From: Aurantimonas coralicida
GTDB lineage: Bacteria > Pseudomonadota > Alphaproteobacteria > Rhizobiales > Rhizobiaceae
DNA: 42,239 nucleotides
Assembly (NCBI GenBank): GCA_011050685.1
Contig: DRFF01000031.1
Span: 1 to 42,239 of the forward strand
Reading direction: 5' to 3'
Made by a program: the position numbers and the translations under genes. Every line of letters begins with the position of its first letter. Position 1 is the first letter of the stretch. The notes below the pieces were generated by a model. The model was not told the DNA's origin. It made no database searches and saw nothing but the letters and a program-made list of their open reading frames with translations. Below are positions 16,427-25,165 of this stretch, in pieces.

Positions 16427-18808
16427 ATGCGTATCACCGTGATCGGTGGCGGTCCTGGTGGCCTCTATTTCGCGCTGCTGACCAAGAAGCGGCGACCGGA
16501 CTGGTCGGTCGAAATCTACGAGCAGAACCGTGCCGACGACACGTTTGGCTTCGGCGTCGTATTCTCCGACGAAACGCTGCACGAGTTCCTGTCGCGCGAT
16601 CGCGAATCCTTCAATCGCATCCGCACCGAATTCGCCTATTGGGACGACGTGGCAATCCACAAGCAGGGCACCGAGATGCGCTGCGCCGGCAACGGCTTTG
16701 CCGGCATCTCGCGGATGAAGCTTCTCGCCATCCTGCAGCAGCGCTGCCGGGAGGAGGGGGTGGGCCTGCACTTTTCCGAGGCAGTTCCGCCGGAAGAGAT
16801 CGCGACGCGCTTCGCCGATTCCGATGTCGTCGTCGCCGCGGATGGCGTGAACTCGCGCATTCGCGAGCACTTTCGTGAGGCCTTCCAGCCCGAGTTGACG
16901 ATCAAGTCGAACCGCTTCTGCTGGATGGGCTCCACCCGGCCGATGGACGAGTTCAACTATTTCTTCCGCGAGACCGAGCACGGCATCGTCTGCGCCCACT
17001 GCTACCAGTACGAACCGGGTCGCTCGACCTGGGTGTTCGAGATGGATGAGGCCTGCTTTCAGGGCCTCGGCTTCTCGGAGACCGACGAGGAGGATTCCCG
17101 CGCCAAGCTCGAAGCGCTCTACGAGGAAGAGCTGGAGGGGCACGGTCTGTTGCTCAACCGTTCGCAATGGCGCCGGTTTCCCCGCATTTTTTGCCATCGC
17201 TGGTCGCACGAGAACATCGTGCTGCTCGGCGATGCCAAGGCCTCGGCGCATTTTTCGATTGGCTCGGGCACCAAGCTCGCCATGGAATGCGCGATCTCCC
17301 TGTCCGATGCGGTCGTCGACCACGGCGAAACGAGCGTCGAGGCGGCGTTCGCGACCTATGACGCGGAGCGGCGCACGCCCTGCCAGATCATCCAGCACAA
17401 TGCCGACGTGTCGCTCGCCTGGTTCGAGCATATGAACCGCTCCTGGGACATGAGCCCGGAGCAGTTCTCGATGGTCGTCATGTGCCGGGCGAAGTCGATC
17501 ACCTACGACAATCTGATCGTCCGCGATCCTCGCTTCGTCGAGCAGGTCGACACCGCCTATTACGAACAACTTTATCGCGAGACCGGCGACGATTACCGCG
17601 ACACCCGACCGACGCCGATGTTCACGAAATTCCGCCTCCGCGACATGGAGATTCAGAACCGCGTGGTGATGTCGCCGATGGCGCAATATTCGGCCGACGC
17701 CAATGGCAATCCAACCGACTGGCACTTCGTCCACTACACGTCACATGCCCTCGGCGGTCCTGGCCTCGTCTTCACGGAGATGACCTGTCCGTCGGCCGAC
17801 GCGCGGATCACGCCGGGCTGCACCGGACTGTGGACCGACCACCACGAGGCCGAGTGGAAGCGGATCGCCGACTTTGTCCATACTCACACGACAACGAAGA
17901 TGGTGATGCAGCTCGGCCATGCCGGTCGCAAGGGCTCGACCCAGCTCGGCTGGGAGAAGATGGACCGGCCGCTCGCGGACGCGGCGAAGAACTGGCCGAT
18001 CTATTCGGCCTCGCCGATCCCTTATTTCGAGGGTGTCAGCCAGGTTCCGGCGGAACTCGACCGCGAAACGATGGACCGCATCCGGGACGATTTCGTCCAG
18101 GCGACGAAGCGGGCCGAGCGGGCCGGCTTCGACATGGTCGAGCTCCATTGCGCCCATGGCTATCTGCTCGCCTCGTTCCTCTCACCGCTGACCAACACGC
18201 GCCAGGACGCCTATGGCGGGGCGATCGAGAACCGGCTGCGCTATCCGCTGGAGGTGTTCGAGGCGATGCGCGCAGTCTGGCCGGCGGAAAAGCCGATGTC
18301 GGTGCGCATTTCCGCGACCGACTGGCAGGAAGGGGGTATCGACGAAGCCGACAGCGTCGCGATCTCCAAAGCCTTCGCCGAGGTCGGCTGCGACCTCATC
18401 GACGTTTCAGCCGGGCAGACGGTCGCCGACCAGACTCCGATCTATGGCCGGATGTTCCAGGTGCAGTTCGCCGAGGCGATCCGCAACGTGCCGAAGCTGG
18501 CCGTGATGGCCGTCGGCGCGATCACCGAGCCCGCGCAGGTCAACACGATCCTGCACACGCGCCGCGCCGATCTCGTCGCGCTCGGCCGGCCGCATCTATG
18601 GAACCCGTATTTCACCCGCGAGGCCGCCGCCTGGTACGACGCGCGCAACCAGCACTGGCCGAAGCAGTATCTTGCCGGACGTGACCAGGCGCATCGCGAA
18701 CTGGCGAAAAAGCGCGAGCAGGACATTGAAACCCGGCGCAAGGCGCGCCCACGGCCGCACGACGCCGAGGCTCCGGCGGGCACCCTCCGGCGCGAGGCGG
18801 CGGAGTAG
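16427..18808 (+). CDS. abmA: 2-aminobenzoyl-CoA monooxygenase/reductase type flavoenzyme (also named salicylyl-CoA 5-hydroxylase/oxidoreductase)
   Basis: This 793-residue fusion has two flavin domains. Residues 1 to about 375 are a PHBH-fold FAD monooxygenase, with GGGPGG at 7-12, VVAADGVNSRIR, and LLGDAKASAHFSIGSGTK near 268. From about residue 395 there is an Old Yellow Enzyme (YqjM-like) FMN reductase: RVVMSPMAQYS, MQLGHAGRKGS, HCAHGYLLASFLSPLTN and AYGGAIENR. This is the design of anthraniloyl-CoA monooxygenase/reductase, which hydroxylates the ring with O2 and then reduces it to a non-aromatic oxo-enamine CoA ester. Automated pipelines often call it salicylyl-CoA 5-hydroxylase. I favour the aminobenzoyl-CoA reading because ligase, Rid, crotonase and dehydrogenase genes are near and no gentisate dioxygenase is seen. 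AGGAGAG precedes the ATG; operator site A lies upstream. Confidence 0.85.
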   Translation: MRITVIGGGPGGLYFALLTKKRRPDWSVEIYEQNRADDTFGFGVVFSDETLHEFLSRDRESFNRIRTEFAYWDDVAIHKQGTEMRCAGNGFAGISRMKLLAILQQRCREEGVGLHFSEAVPPEEIATRFADSDVVVAADGVNSRIREHFREAFQPELTIKSNRFCWMGSTRPMDEFNYFFRETEHGIVCAHCYQYEPGRSTWVFEMDEACFQGLGFSETDEEDSRAKLEALYEEELEGHGLLLNRSQWRRFPRIFCHRWSHENIVLLGDAKASAHFSIGSGTKLAMECAISLSDAVVDHGETSVEAAFATYDAERRTPCQIIQHNADVSLAWFEHMNRSWDMSPEQFSMVVMCRAKSITYDNLIVRDPRFVEQVDTAYYEQLYRETGDDYRDTRPTPMFTKFRLRDMEIQNRVVMSPMAQYSADANGNPTDWHFVHYTSHALGGPGLVFTEMTCPSADARITPGCTGLWTDHHEAEWKRIADFVHTHTTTKMVMQLGHAGRKGSTQLGWEKMDRPLADAAKNWPIYSASPIPYFEGVSQVPAELDRETMDRIRDDFVQATKRAERAGFDMVELHCAHGYLLASFLSPLTNTRQDAYGGAIENRLRYPLEVFEAMRAVWPAEKPMSVRISATDWQEGGIDEADSVAISKAFAEVGCDLIDVSAGQTVADQTPIYGRMFQVQFAEAIRNVPKLAVMAVGAITEPAQVNTILHTRRADLVALGRPHLWNPYFTREAAAWYDARNQHWPKQYLAGRDQAHRELAKKREQDIETRRKARPRPHDAEAPAGTLRREAAE

Positions 18809-19350
18809 GGGGCACGGCCCGTCCTTTTCTGCTCACATCGTGCCGTTAGGTCGAACACGGTCGCCATCCCCAAACGCGCGTCATCCTCGGGCTTGACCCG
18901 AGGACCCATTCCAGACCGTCGCCACCGCCAAACCGTTGCAATTCAACGCCTTTAGCGCTCTCCGCGCAAAAAGTCTCTCCCCGTCTTCCACGCCCCGCTT
19001 ATCCTTTGCCCATCGCCCTCGCGGGAACACGGGTCATGAACCGGATGCGCGTGGAGGGGGACGGTGCCGGATGGGTTGCGCTGCGGTGGCGCGGCTGGGT
19101 GATGAACCCCCACATCCGGGCCCTTTGCAGACCGGCCTCGCACACAGCGGGGCGTCGGGTCCGGGGCAAGCAGCCGGCGGGCGCATGGCAAGCGTCACCC
19201 ACTCATCAGCATAGCGACGTTCGCCATGCGTCCGCTTCCCGATCCTTCGCCCCGACAACCGGGCGCGAAGACGAAGGCGCCGAAGACGCAGGCGCTTGGC
19301 CATTTTTTCAAGGAGCCCTGACCATGACCAAATCCGCTCCGGCTGGCGCC
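18809..19350. other. Intergenic region without a supported gene
   Basis: This 542-base stretch separates the + strand flavoenzyme gene from the end of the - strand operon. Short frames exist on both strands but none has a recognisable product, a ribosome site and a plausible N-terminus together. It holds the dyad repeat at 18885-18903. A GC-rich stem with a bulge near 19273-19300 (GGCGCC ... GGCGCTT) is followed by a T-run at about 19306-19311, which could terminate + strand transcription. Confidence 0.6.
18885..18903. repeat. Alphaproteobacterial intergenic dyad repeat
   Basis: CCTCGGG-CTTGA-CCCGAGG is a perfect 7-base inverted repeat inside a longer block (about 18876-18920) reading CGTCATCC, then the hairpin, then ACCCATTCC. 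Blocks of this kind are scattered in intergenic DNA of many Alphaproteobacteria. Only one copy occurs in this window, so repetition cannot be shown here. Confidence 0.55.
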
Positions 19351-19593
19351 TCAGCCGAACGCCTTGAAGGCGACCAGCGTGAATGTGTCGGCGACCCCCT
19401 CGGTCACTTGCAGCCGCTCGGTGACGAAATGGCCGATGTCCTGGTCGTCGCTGAGATAGAATTTGGCGATCAGGTCGTAATGGCCGGAGGTGGAGAACAC
19501 CTCCGAAATTTCCTCGATGTCCTGGATGAGGCTGTCTGCGACTTTGTAGGCCATGCCGGGCTGGCATTTGAACTGGACGAAGATCGGTTTCAT
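19351..19593 (-). CDS. Stand-alone Lrp/AsnC ligand-binding (RAM) domain protein
   Basis: This 80-residue protein consists only of the RAM/AsnC_trans_reg domain: MKPIFVQFKCQPGMAYKVAD at the N-terminus, SEVFSTSGHYDLIAKFYL in the middle and a VTEGVADTFTLVAFKAF ending. There is no helix-turn-helix, so it cannot bind DNA by itself. Such small proteins form oligomers that bind amino acids or related ligands; some are thought to modulate full-length Lrp-type regulators or enzymes. It is the last gene of the - strand operon, 54 bases after the formamidase-like gene, and may act as a sensor of an amino-aromatic or amino acid. Function in this pathway is inference. Confidence 0.88.
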   Translation of the reverse strand: MKPIFVQFKCQPGMAYKVADSLIQDIEEISEVFSTSGHYDLIAKFYLSDDQDIGHFVTERLQVTEGVADTFTLVAFKAFG

Positions 19594-19647
19594 GAAGGCT
19601 CCTGCCGGGGCGGGCGGCGGTGGTTCGTTTGTCTGGACGTGACGGTT

Positions 19648-20508
19648 TCAGGAGTTCGGGGCACCCGTCAAGATCGCGACGAGTTCGCTCGCCGGATCGC
19701 CGAGTTCGTCGATGACATCGAAATGATGCTGTCCCGGCCGTTCGACTGCTCGCGTCCGCACGCCGAAACCATGCCAGACATTGGCGAGCAGCGCGTTCTG
19801 ACGGCGAAATTCGTCAAGCTCGGCGCGACCGACGAGACAGGTGATATCGATATTCGCGCGCGGCTCCAAAAGCGCAGGGCTCTCGGCACGTGCCTCGGCA
19901 AGATCGAGCTGGAGGATGTCGTTCATGCCGGCCGCGAGCAGCGGGCGAAGGTCGTGAACGCCGCTGATCGAAACGGTGCGGTCGATGCGGTCTGCTGTGG
20001 CACGCGCGATCGGCGCGTCGATGCAGAGCATGCGCGAGACGAGATGGCCGCCCGCCGAATGACCGCAGAGGCGGATCGGCCCGGGAATCTCGCCGGCAAC
20101 GTGGTCGAGGAACGCGCCGATTTCGCGTGTGATCGCGCCGATCGTCGCGTCGGGGCAGAGCGTATAGCTCGGCATAGCGACCGCATGGCCGCGCTGCAGC
20201 GCCCCTTCGGCCAGATGCGACCAGACCGATTTGTCGAAGGCTTTCCAGTAGCCACCATGGACGAAGACGATGAGACCGATCGGAGCCGTGTCCGGGAGAA
20301 ACAGATCGTACAGGTTGCGCGGCGCTTGGCCATAGACGCGATCGAGCCGGGCGCGTCCGGCCGAAGCGAGATGTTCCCGGAAGGCCGCGGCCGCGGCTGC
20401 CCACCGTGGCGGATAGGACTGCGATCCGACGATCGCCGCACTGTTGGCATAGGCCGCGTCGAAGTCGGTCAACGGCTCGGCGCCGGGCTGCCAGAAACTC
20501 TGCGTCAT
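19648..20508 (-). CDS. Alpha/beta hydrolase, kynurenine formamidase (AFMID/BNA7)-like
   Basis: The product is 286 residues from the ATG at 20508, with AAGGATC upstream. The oxyanion motif HGGYW (residues 84-88) is diagnostic of the eukaryotic-type arylformamidases, and the nucleophile elbow is GHSAGGH (Ser151). A late GQHHFDVID (about 259-267) supplies the catalytic His. Most bacteria use the unrelated KynB cyclase-like formamidase, so this is the other family. The known reaction is hydrolysis of N-formylkynurenine to kynurenine and formate. In this operon it could equally act on N-formylanthranilate to feed the anthranilate-CoA ligase; no tryptophan dioxygenase or kynureninase gene is present. 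It lies 19 bases after the Rid gene. Confidence 0.82.
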   Translation of the reverse strand: MTQSFWQPGAEPLTDFDAAYANSAAIVGSQSYPPRWAAAAAAFREHLASAGRARLDRVYGQAPRNLYDLFLPDTAPIGLIVFVHGGYWKAFDKSVWSHLAEGALQRGHAVAMPSYTLCPDATIGAITREIGAFLDHVAGEIPGPIRLCGHSAGGHLVSRMLCIDAPIARATADRIDRTVSISGVHDLRPLLAAGMNDILQLDLAEARAESPALLEPRANIDITCLVGRAELDEFRRQNALLANVWHGFGVRTRAVERPGQHHFDVIDELGDPASELVAILTGAPNS

Positions 20509-20527
20509 GTGGCGTCGTGATCCTTGG

Positions 20528-20983
20528 TCAGTCCGGCACAATGGCGGTGGCTTCGATCTCGACCAGCGCCTTCGGCTCGACCAGATCGGAGACCTCGACC
20601 AGTGCCATCGCCGGGAAGTGGCGCCCCATGACCCGGCGATAGACGGGTCCGAGTTCGGCCAACGAAGCGCGGTAGGTGGGAATGCTCCTGACATACCATG
20701 TCAGCCGCGCGATGTGCTCGGCTCCGCCCCCGGCTTCGGATACGACGGCGAGCACATTCTTCAGGGTCTGTTCGACCTGGGCGACGAAATCATCGGGGAA
20801 TTCCTCATTCTCGTCCCAGCCAATCAGCCCGCCGGTCAGGACCATGTTGCCCCGTCCCATCACGCCGTTGGCGTAGCCTTTTGGCGTCGGCCAACCCGCT
20901 GGTTGCAAAGCTGTCAGGCCGCCTTTGGCGGTCGGGCGATTGGATGTCGCGGCTTCGCCGACGATCGGACGGGTCAGGTTCAC
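20528..20983 (-). CDS. Rid family protein (YjgF/YER057c/UK114), atypical
   Basis: This 151-residue protein starts at a GTG overlapping the ligase stop (GTGA). It has the Rid fold pattern: VLTGGLIGW, QVEQTLKNVLAVVSEAG, LTWYVRSIPTY and a final VEIEATAIV. RidA hydrolyses reactive enamines and imines to ketone and ammonium. The Arg that is hallmark of active RidA (FPARS in E. coli, R105) is replaced by Met126 here (FPAMA), while the VEIE strand is kept, so it belongs with the non-archetypal Rid groups. Its place between the CoA ligase and formamidase-like genes suggests a role on the enamine formed from 2-aminobenzoyl-CoA. Confidence 0.88.
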   Translation of the reverse strand: MNLTRPIVGEAATSNRPTAKGGLTALQPAGWPTPKGYANGVMGRGNMVLTGGLIGWDENEEFPDDFVAQVEQTLKNVLAVVSEAGGGAEHIARLTWYVRSIPTYRASLAELGPVYRRVMGRHFPAMALVEVSDLVEPKALVEIEATAIVPD

Positions 20984-22620
20984 GCCATTTCTCCCTGGCT
21001 GGCTTCCCGTTCCGCCTGCTGGCGCAGTGCGAAGCGTTGCAGTTTGCCCGATTCGGTCTTCGGCAGCGCCTCGACGAAGACTATCGACCGGGGGTACTTA
21101 TAGGGCGCCAGGTCCTGTTTCACATGGTCCTGCAGCGCCTTGACCAAGGCCGCATCCCCGGCTTGGCCGTCCGCCAGCAGCACATAGGCTTTGACGATAC
21201 AGCCGCGGTCCGCGTCCGGGGCACCGACGACTCCGGCTTCCGCGACGGCCGGATGCGCGAGGAGCGAGGCTTCGACCTCCGGCCCGGCGATGTTGTAGCC
21301 CGAGGACACGATCATGTCGTCGTTGCGCGCCTTGAACCAGAAATAGCCGTCCGCGTCCTCGACATAGGTGTCGCCGGTGATGTTCCAGCCGCTTTGGACA
21401 TACGCAGCCTGCCGGTCGTCGGCGAGGTAGCGGCAGCCGACCGGACCGCGCACGGCGAGGTGTCCGGGCGTACCGGTCGGGCAGCGCTTGCCGTCGGCGT
21501 CGATCACCCGCGCTTCGTAGCCCGGCACCGGTCTGCCGGTGGCGCCCCGCCGGATATCGTCTTCGCGCGCGGCAATGAAGATATGCAGCATTTCCGTCGC
21601 GCCGATCCCGTCCATCAGCTTGAGTCCGGTCGCCTTCAACCAAGCCTCATAAGTTGGAGGCGGCAATGTCTCCCCAGCCGAGACGCATTTGCGTAAGGAA
21701 GAGAGATCGAACTCCTCGCTCTTGGCCGCGATGGCGCGATAGGCTGTGGGCGCGGTGAAGCAGACGGTCGCGCGATAATCGCCGATCGCCTTGGCGAGAT
21801 CCAGCGGTGCGGCCTTTTCGATCAGCACGGCCGTCGCGCCAATCCGAAACGGGAACAGGACAACGCCGCCGAGGCCAAACGTAAAGGCGAGGGGAGGAGA
21901 GCCGATGAAAACGTCGTCCGCATTCGCCCGTAGCACGTCTTTCGCGTAGCAGTCGCAGATGATGAGAAGGTCCCGGTGATAGTGGATCGTCGCCTTGGGA
22001 AGGCCGGTGGTTCCCGATGTGAAGCCGAGAAGGCAGGAGTCGTCCGCCCGTGTCGCCGCCGCGTCGAACCGGTCGGAGACGTTTTCGAGCAGTTCACCCA
22101 GCTCTCCGCCCGCTGTTCCGGACCACGTCACGACGCGGGCGAGCACAGGCGACGCGGAGGCGGCGTTATCCATTTCGTCGCTCAGCGATGCATCGCAGAA
22201 TGCGAGGTCGATCCGCGCCTTGTCGATGATCTTGACGAGTTCCTTGGCCCGTAAGAGCGGCATCGTCGCCACGACGATCCCACCCGCCTTGATCACCGCC
22301 ATATACAGCGCCACCAGCGTCGGGTTGTTGGCCGAGCGCAGCAGCACTCGGTTGCCGGGGACGAGGCCAAGCTTGCCGACCAGCACATTGGCCATCCGAT
22401 CGATCAACCGGGCAAGTTCGGCATAGGTCCAGGACACGTCCGGGCCAATCACCGCGACGCGTTCGCCGCGACCCTCGGCAACGTGGCGGTCGACGAGTTC
22501 GACCGTGGCGTTTAGTTGCGCCGGGTAGCCGAGTCGGTCGAGATTGATGAAGTCCGGCATCTGGTCAGCCGACGGCAAATTGTCGAGGACGAAGGTGTCG
22601 ACGTGACACGTGTCGGTCAT
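20980..22620 (-). CDS. abmG: 2-aminobenzoate-CoA ligase (anthranilate-CoA ligase), benzoate-CoA ligase family
   Basis: This 546-residue AMP-forming acyl-CoA synthetase has GFTSGTTGLPK (TSGTTGLPK at 201-209), the conserved middle region GIGATEMLHIFIAA, SGWNITGDTY, and a C-terminal KTESGKLQRF with catalytic Lys near 526. The N-terminal FVLDNLPSADQMPDF and RLGYPAQLN are like those of the AbmG group. The enzyme would activate anthranilate with ATP and CoA in the cytoplasm. Other aryl acids (benzoate, salicylate) cannot be excluded from sequence alone. AGGAG precedes the ATG by 7 bases. The stop overlaps the Rid start, and the acyl-CoA dehydrogenase gene ends 10 bases upstream. Confidence 0.85.
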   Translation of the reverse strand: MTDTCHVDTFVLDNLPSADQMPDFINLDRLGYPAQLNATVELVDRHVAEGRGERVAVIGPDVSWTYAELARLIDRMANVLVGKLGLVPGNRVLLRSANNPTLVALYMAVIKAGGIVVATMPLLRAKELVKIIDKARIDLAFCDASLSDEMDNAASASPVLARVVTWSGTAGGELGELLENVSDRFDAAATRADDSCLLGFTSGTTGLPKATIHYHRDLLIICDCYAKDVLRANADDVFIGSPPLAFTFGLGGVVLFPFRIGATAVLIEKAAPLDLAKAIGDYRATVCFTAPTAYRAIAAKSEEFDLSSLRKCVSAGETLPPPTYEAWLKATGLKLMDGIGATEMLHIFIAAREDDIRRGATGRPVPGYEARVIDADGKRCPTGTPGHLAVRGPVGCRYLADDRQAAYVQSGWNITGDTYVEDADGYFWFKARNDDMIVSSGYNIAGPEVEASLLAHPAVAEAGVVGAPDADRGCIVKAYVLLADGQAGDAALVKALQDHVKQDLAPYKYPRSIVFVEALPKTESGKLQRFALRQQAEREASQGEMA

Positions 22621-22630
22621 GGCGTTCTCC

Positions 22631-23785
22631 TCAAGCAGCTTGCGACAGGAGTTGGCGGGCGATGACGAGTTTCTGGACCTCCGTGGCGCCTTCGTAAATT
22701 CGCAGCGCCCGGATCTCGCGATAGAGTGTCTCGGGAACCGAACCGGAACGCACCCCTTCGGCGCCGTGGATCTGTACGGCGCGGTCGATGACCTCTTGTG
22801 CGCTTTCGGTCGCCACCATCTTGGCCATCGCGGCTTCGCGCGTGATCCGCGGCGCGCCGGCATCGCGGGTCCAGGCGGCGCGGTAGACGAGGAGAGCGGA
22901 GGTATCGATGGCCGTCGCCATCTCCGCCAATGCGGTCTGGGTGAGCGGCAAATCGGCAAGCGGCCCGCCGAAAAGCTGACGGGTACGCGCCCGATCCAGC
23001 GTGACGTCGAGGGCGCGGCGAGAAAAGCCGAGCGCGGCGGCCCCAACGGTGGAGCGGAACACGTCGAGCGTCGCCATGGCGATCTTGAAGCCGTCCCCGC
23101 CATTGCCGATGCGGTTCGTCACCGGGATGCGGCAGTCGTCGAATGTCAGGCGTGCCAGCGGATGCGGCGCAATCGTCTCCAACCGCTCGGCGATCACCAG
23201 GCCGGGCGTGTCGGCCGGCACCGAAAACGCCGAGAGCCCCTTCGCGCCCGGCGCCTCGCCGGTCCGCGCGAAGACCACGTAATGATCGGCGATGCCGCCA
23301 TTGGAAATCCAGATCTTCTCGCCATCGAGCCGGACCATGTCGTTGCCGGCGGGCGTGGCCTTCAGCGCAATCTGGGCGACGTCCGACCCCGCCTCGGGCT
23401 CGGTCAGGGCGAAGGCGGCAATGGTCTCGCCGGCGCGCACGCCCGGAAGAATCCGCCGCTTCAGCTCGTCGGACCCGGAGAGGGTCAGGGCCCCGGTGCC
23501 GAGCCCCTGCATGGCAAAGGCGAAATCGGCCAAGCCGTCGTGACGCGCGAAAGTCTCGCGCAGGATGCACAGGCTGCGGACGTCGAACCGCCCGTCCTCC
23601 GGCGCGGCATAAGCGAGGAAACCAACCGCGCCCATTGCCTCGACCAGCCGCCGGCAGCTGCCATCGATGTCGTGATGATCGGCGAGAGCGGGCACGTTAT
23701 CGGCGGCCCAGCGCTCGGCCTCGTCCGCCAGTCGGCGGTGGCGCTCCTCAAAGAACGGCCAGGCGAGGAAGCTCTTGTCCGCCAT
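22631..23785 (-). CDS. Acyl-CoA dehydrogenase family protein
   Basis: This 384-residue flavoprotein has all the family marks: [11 protein letters not shown], the FAD-binding [22 protein letters not shown], a VQIHGAEGV segment, and [18 protein letters not shown] at the C-terminus with the expected catalytic Glu near 365. Acyl-CoA dehydrogenases introduce a 2,3 double bond and pass electrons to ETF. Here it probably acts on an alicyclic or linear dicarboxylic CoA intermediate downstream of the fused flavoenzyme. It lies 4 bases after the crotonase gene and 10 before the ligase gene, within one operon. Confidence 0.9.
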   Translation of the reverse strand: MADKSFLAWPFFEERHRRLADEAERWAADNVPALADHHDIDGSCRRLVEAMGAVGFLAYAAPEDGRFDVRSLCILRETFARHDGLADFAFAMQGLGTGALTLSGSDELKRRILPGVRAGETIAAFALTEPEAGSDVAQIALKATPAGNDMVRLDGEKIWISNGGIADHYVVFARTGEAPGAKGLSAFSVPADTPGLVIAERLETIAPHPLARLTFDDCRIPVTNRIGNGGDGFKIAMATLDVFRSTVGAAALGFSRRALDVTLDRARTRQLFGGPLADLPLTQTALAEMATAIDTSALLVYRAAWTRDAGAPRITREAAMAKMVATESAQEVIDRAVQIHGAEGVRSGSVPETLYREIRALRIYEGATEVQKLVIARQLLSQAA

Positions 23786-23789
23786 CGTC

Positions 23790-24623
23790 TCAGTTTCCCT
23801 CGAAGACCGGCTGACGCTTTTCGGCGAAGGCCTCGAAGGCCCGGCGGAAGTCGCCAGTCTTCATGCACAGCGCCTGGGCGATCGCCTCCGCGTCGATGGC
23901 CTCGTCGACACCCATCGCCCATTCCATCTGCAGCATCCGCTTGGTCACGGAATTGGCGTAGGTGGGCCCTTCGGTCAGCGCCTTCGCCATCTCCATGGCG
24001 GCATCGAGCGCGCCCCCCTTGTCGGCGAGGCGGTTGAAGAACCCCCAGCGCTCGCCCTCTTCGGCACTCATGAAGCGGCCGGTGTAGAGCAATTCCGAGG
24101 CGCGGCCCTGGCCGACGATGCGTGGCAGGATCGCACAGGCGCCCATGTCGCACCCGGCAAGTCCGACGCGGTTGAACAGGAACGCGACTTTCGCACCTGC
24201 CGCTCCGACCCGCATATCCGACGCCATTGCCATGATCGCGCCGGCGCCAGCGCACACGCCCTCGATCGCGCTGATCACCGGCTGCGGACAGGCCCGCATC
24301 TCCTTGACCAGATCGCCGGTCATCGTCGTGAAGGCATGAAGCTGAGAGGCGCTCATTTTGGTCAGCGACTCGATGATCTCGAAAACGTCGCCGCCGCTGG
24401 AGAAATTGCCGCCGGCGCCGGTGAGCACGACGGCCGTCACCGTGTCGTCGAAGCGCAGCGCGTGGAAGGTGTCGCGCAGTTCGGCATAGCTCTCGAAGGT
24501 CAGCGGATTTTTCCGCTCCGGCCGGTTCAGTGTCACGGTCGCGATCCCGCCCGCGATCGACAGGCGAAAATGCTCCGGCGCGAAGTCGGCGAGTGGCGCG
24601 GCGACGGCGTTCTGGCGTTTCAT
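23790..24623 (-). CDS. Crotonase (enoyl-CoA hydratase/isomerase) family protein with altered active site
   Basis: This 277-residue crotonase-fold protein starts at an ATG overlapping the MarR stop (ATGA). The oxyanion-hole regions are [12 protein letters not shown] (about 71-82) and CAGAGAI (124-130). The two catalytic Glu residues of classical hydratases are missing: the first position is Ile130, the second falls at Phe150/Asn151. A downstream GLAGCDMGA offers Asp159 instead. It is therefore unlikely to be an ordinary hydratase; crotonase relatives with an Asp in this area include BadI and MenB, and BadI opens 2-ketocyclohexane-CoA rings. A ring-opening role on the beta-oxo-CoA intermediate is inferred from the operon. 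Confidence 0.85.
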   Translation of the reverse strand: MKRQNAVAAPLADFAPEHFRLSIAGGIATVTLNRPERKNPLTFESYAELRDTFHALRFDDTVTAVVLTGAGGNFSSGGDVFEIIESLTKMSASQLHAFTTMTGDLVKEMRACPQPVISAIEGVCAGAGAIMAMASDMRVGAAGAKVAFLFNRVGLAGCDMGACAILPRIVGQGRASELLYTGRFMSAEEGERWGFFNRLADKGGALDAAMEMAKALTEGPTYANSVTKRMLQMEWAMGVDEAIDAEAIAQALCMKTGDFRRAFEAFAEKRQPVFEGN

Positions 24624-25165
24624 GATGTCTCCCCGCGGACGATCGGCGTCCGTACGCTGTTGCTGACCTTGCGGACTGAGACCTTGAGATCGCCCAGCTG
24701 ATTCCAGAGTGCCTCCTGCTCGGCCGGAGCAAGTTCCCCGAGCATCTCGGCGATCCAGTTGCCGTGCGCTTCCGCCATTGTCGCGAAAACCGATCGCCCC
24801 TTGGCTGTCAGGCGGACACGGACCGCGCGGCGATCGGTCTCGGAGACCTGACGTTCGATGAGGTCTTCCTGGACGAGACGATCGACCAACCCCGTCACAT
24901 TGCCGTTGGAAACCATCATCCGGCGGGACAGCTCGCCCAAGAGAATGCCGTCCGGCGAACGCTCGAGCTGCGCCATCAAATCGAAGCGCGGAAGGGTGGT
25001 GTCGAACTCTTCGCGCAGCCGTTTGCGGATCCTGGCCTCGACCAAATTGGCGCAGGTCAGCAAGCGCAACCAGAGGCGCAATTCGGCGCGGTGGTGTTGC
25101 GGACTTTCGCGCACCTTGGATTCGGCATCGATAGGATCGACCGTCTCGCGTCGGGCGTTGCTCAC
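24620..25165 (-). CDS. MarR family transcriptional regulator of the catabolic cluster
   Basis: This 181-residue protein begins at a GTG that overlaps the SDR stop (GTGA) and ends in an ATGA overlap with the crotonase gene. The winged helix is clear: [22 protein letters not shown] is the recognition region, followed by the wing with [21 protein letters not shown]- and C-terminal helices for dimerisation flank it. Regulators of this group repress aromatic degradation genes and let go when an aryl-CoA or aromatic acid binds. Three identical-arm palindromes upstream of this operon, the flavoenzyme gene and the livK operon are its likely sites, which would also make it autoregulatory. Confidence 0.9.
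   Translation of the reverse strand: MSNARRETVDPIDAESKVRESPQHHRAELRLWLRLLTCANLVEARIRKRLREEFDTTLPRFDLMAQLERSPDGILLGELSRRMMVSNGNVTGLVDRLVQEDLIERQVSETDRRAVRVRLTAKGRSVFATMAEAHGNWIAEMLGELAPAEQEALWNQLGDLKVSVRKVSNSVRTPIVRGETS

Noticed and set aside
16373-17734. 453-residue antisense frame across the fused flavoenzyme
   Set aside because: No recognisable domain; it mirrors the codon bias of the real gene.
19006-20520. 504-residue + strand frame, with an ATG at 19324 preceded by AAGGAG
   Set aside because: The ribosome-site-like sequence was tempting, but the frame is antisense to the RAM and formamidase-like genes and shows no family.
22610-24037. 475-residue + strand frame across dehydrogenase and crotonase
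   Set aside because: Antisense shadow; both real genes have intact family motifs and operon spacing on the - strand.
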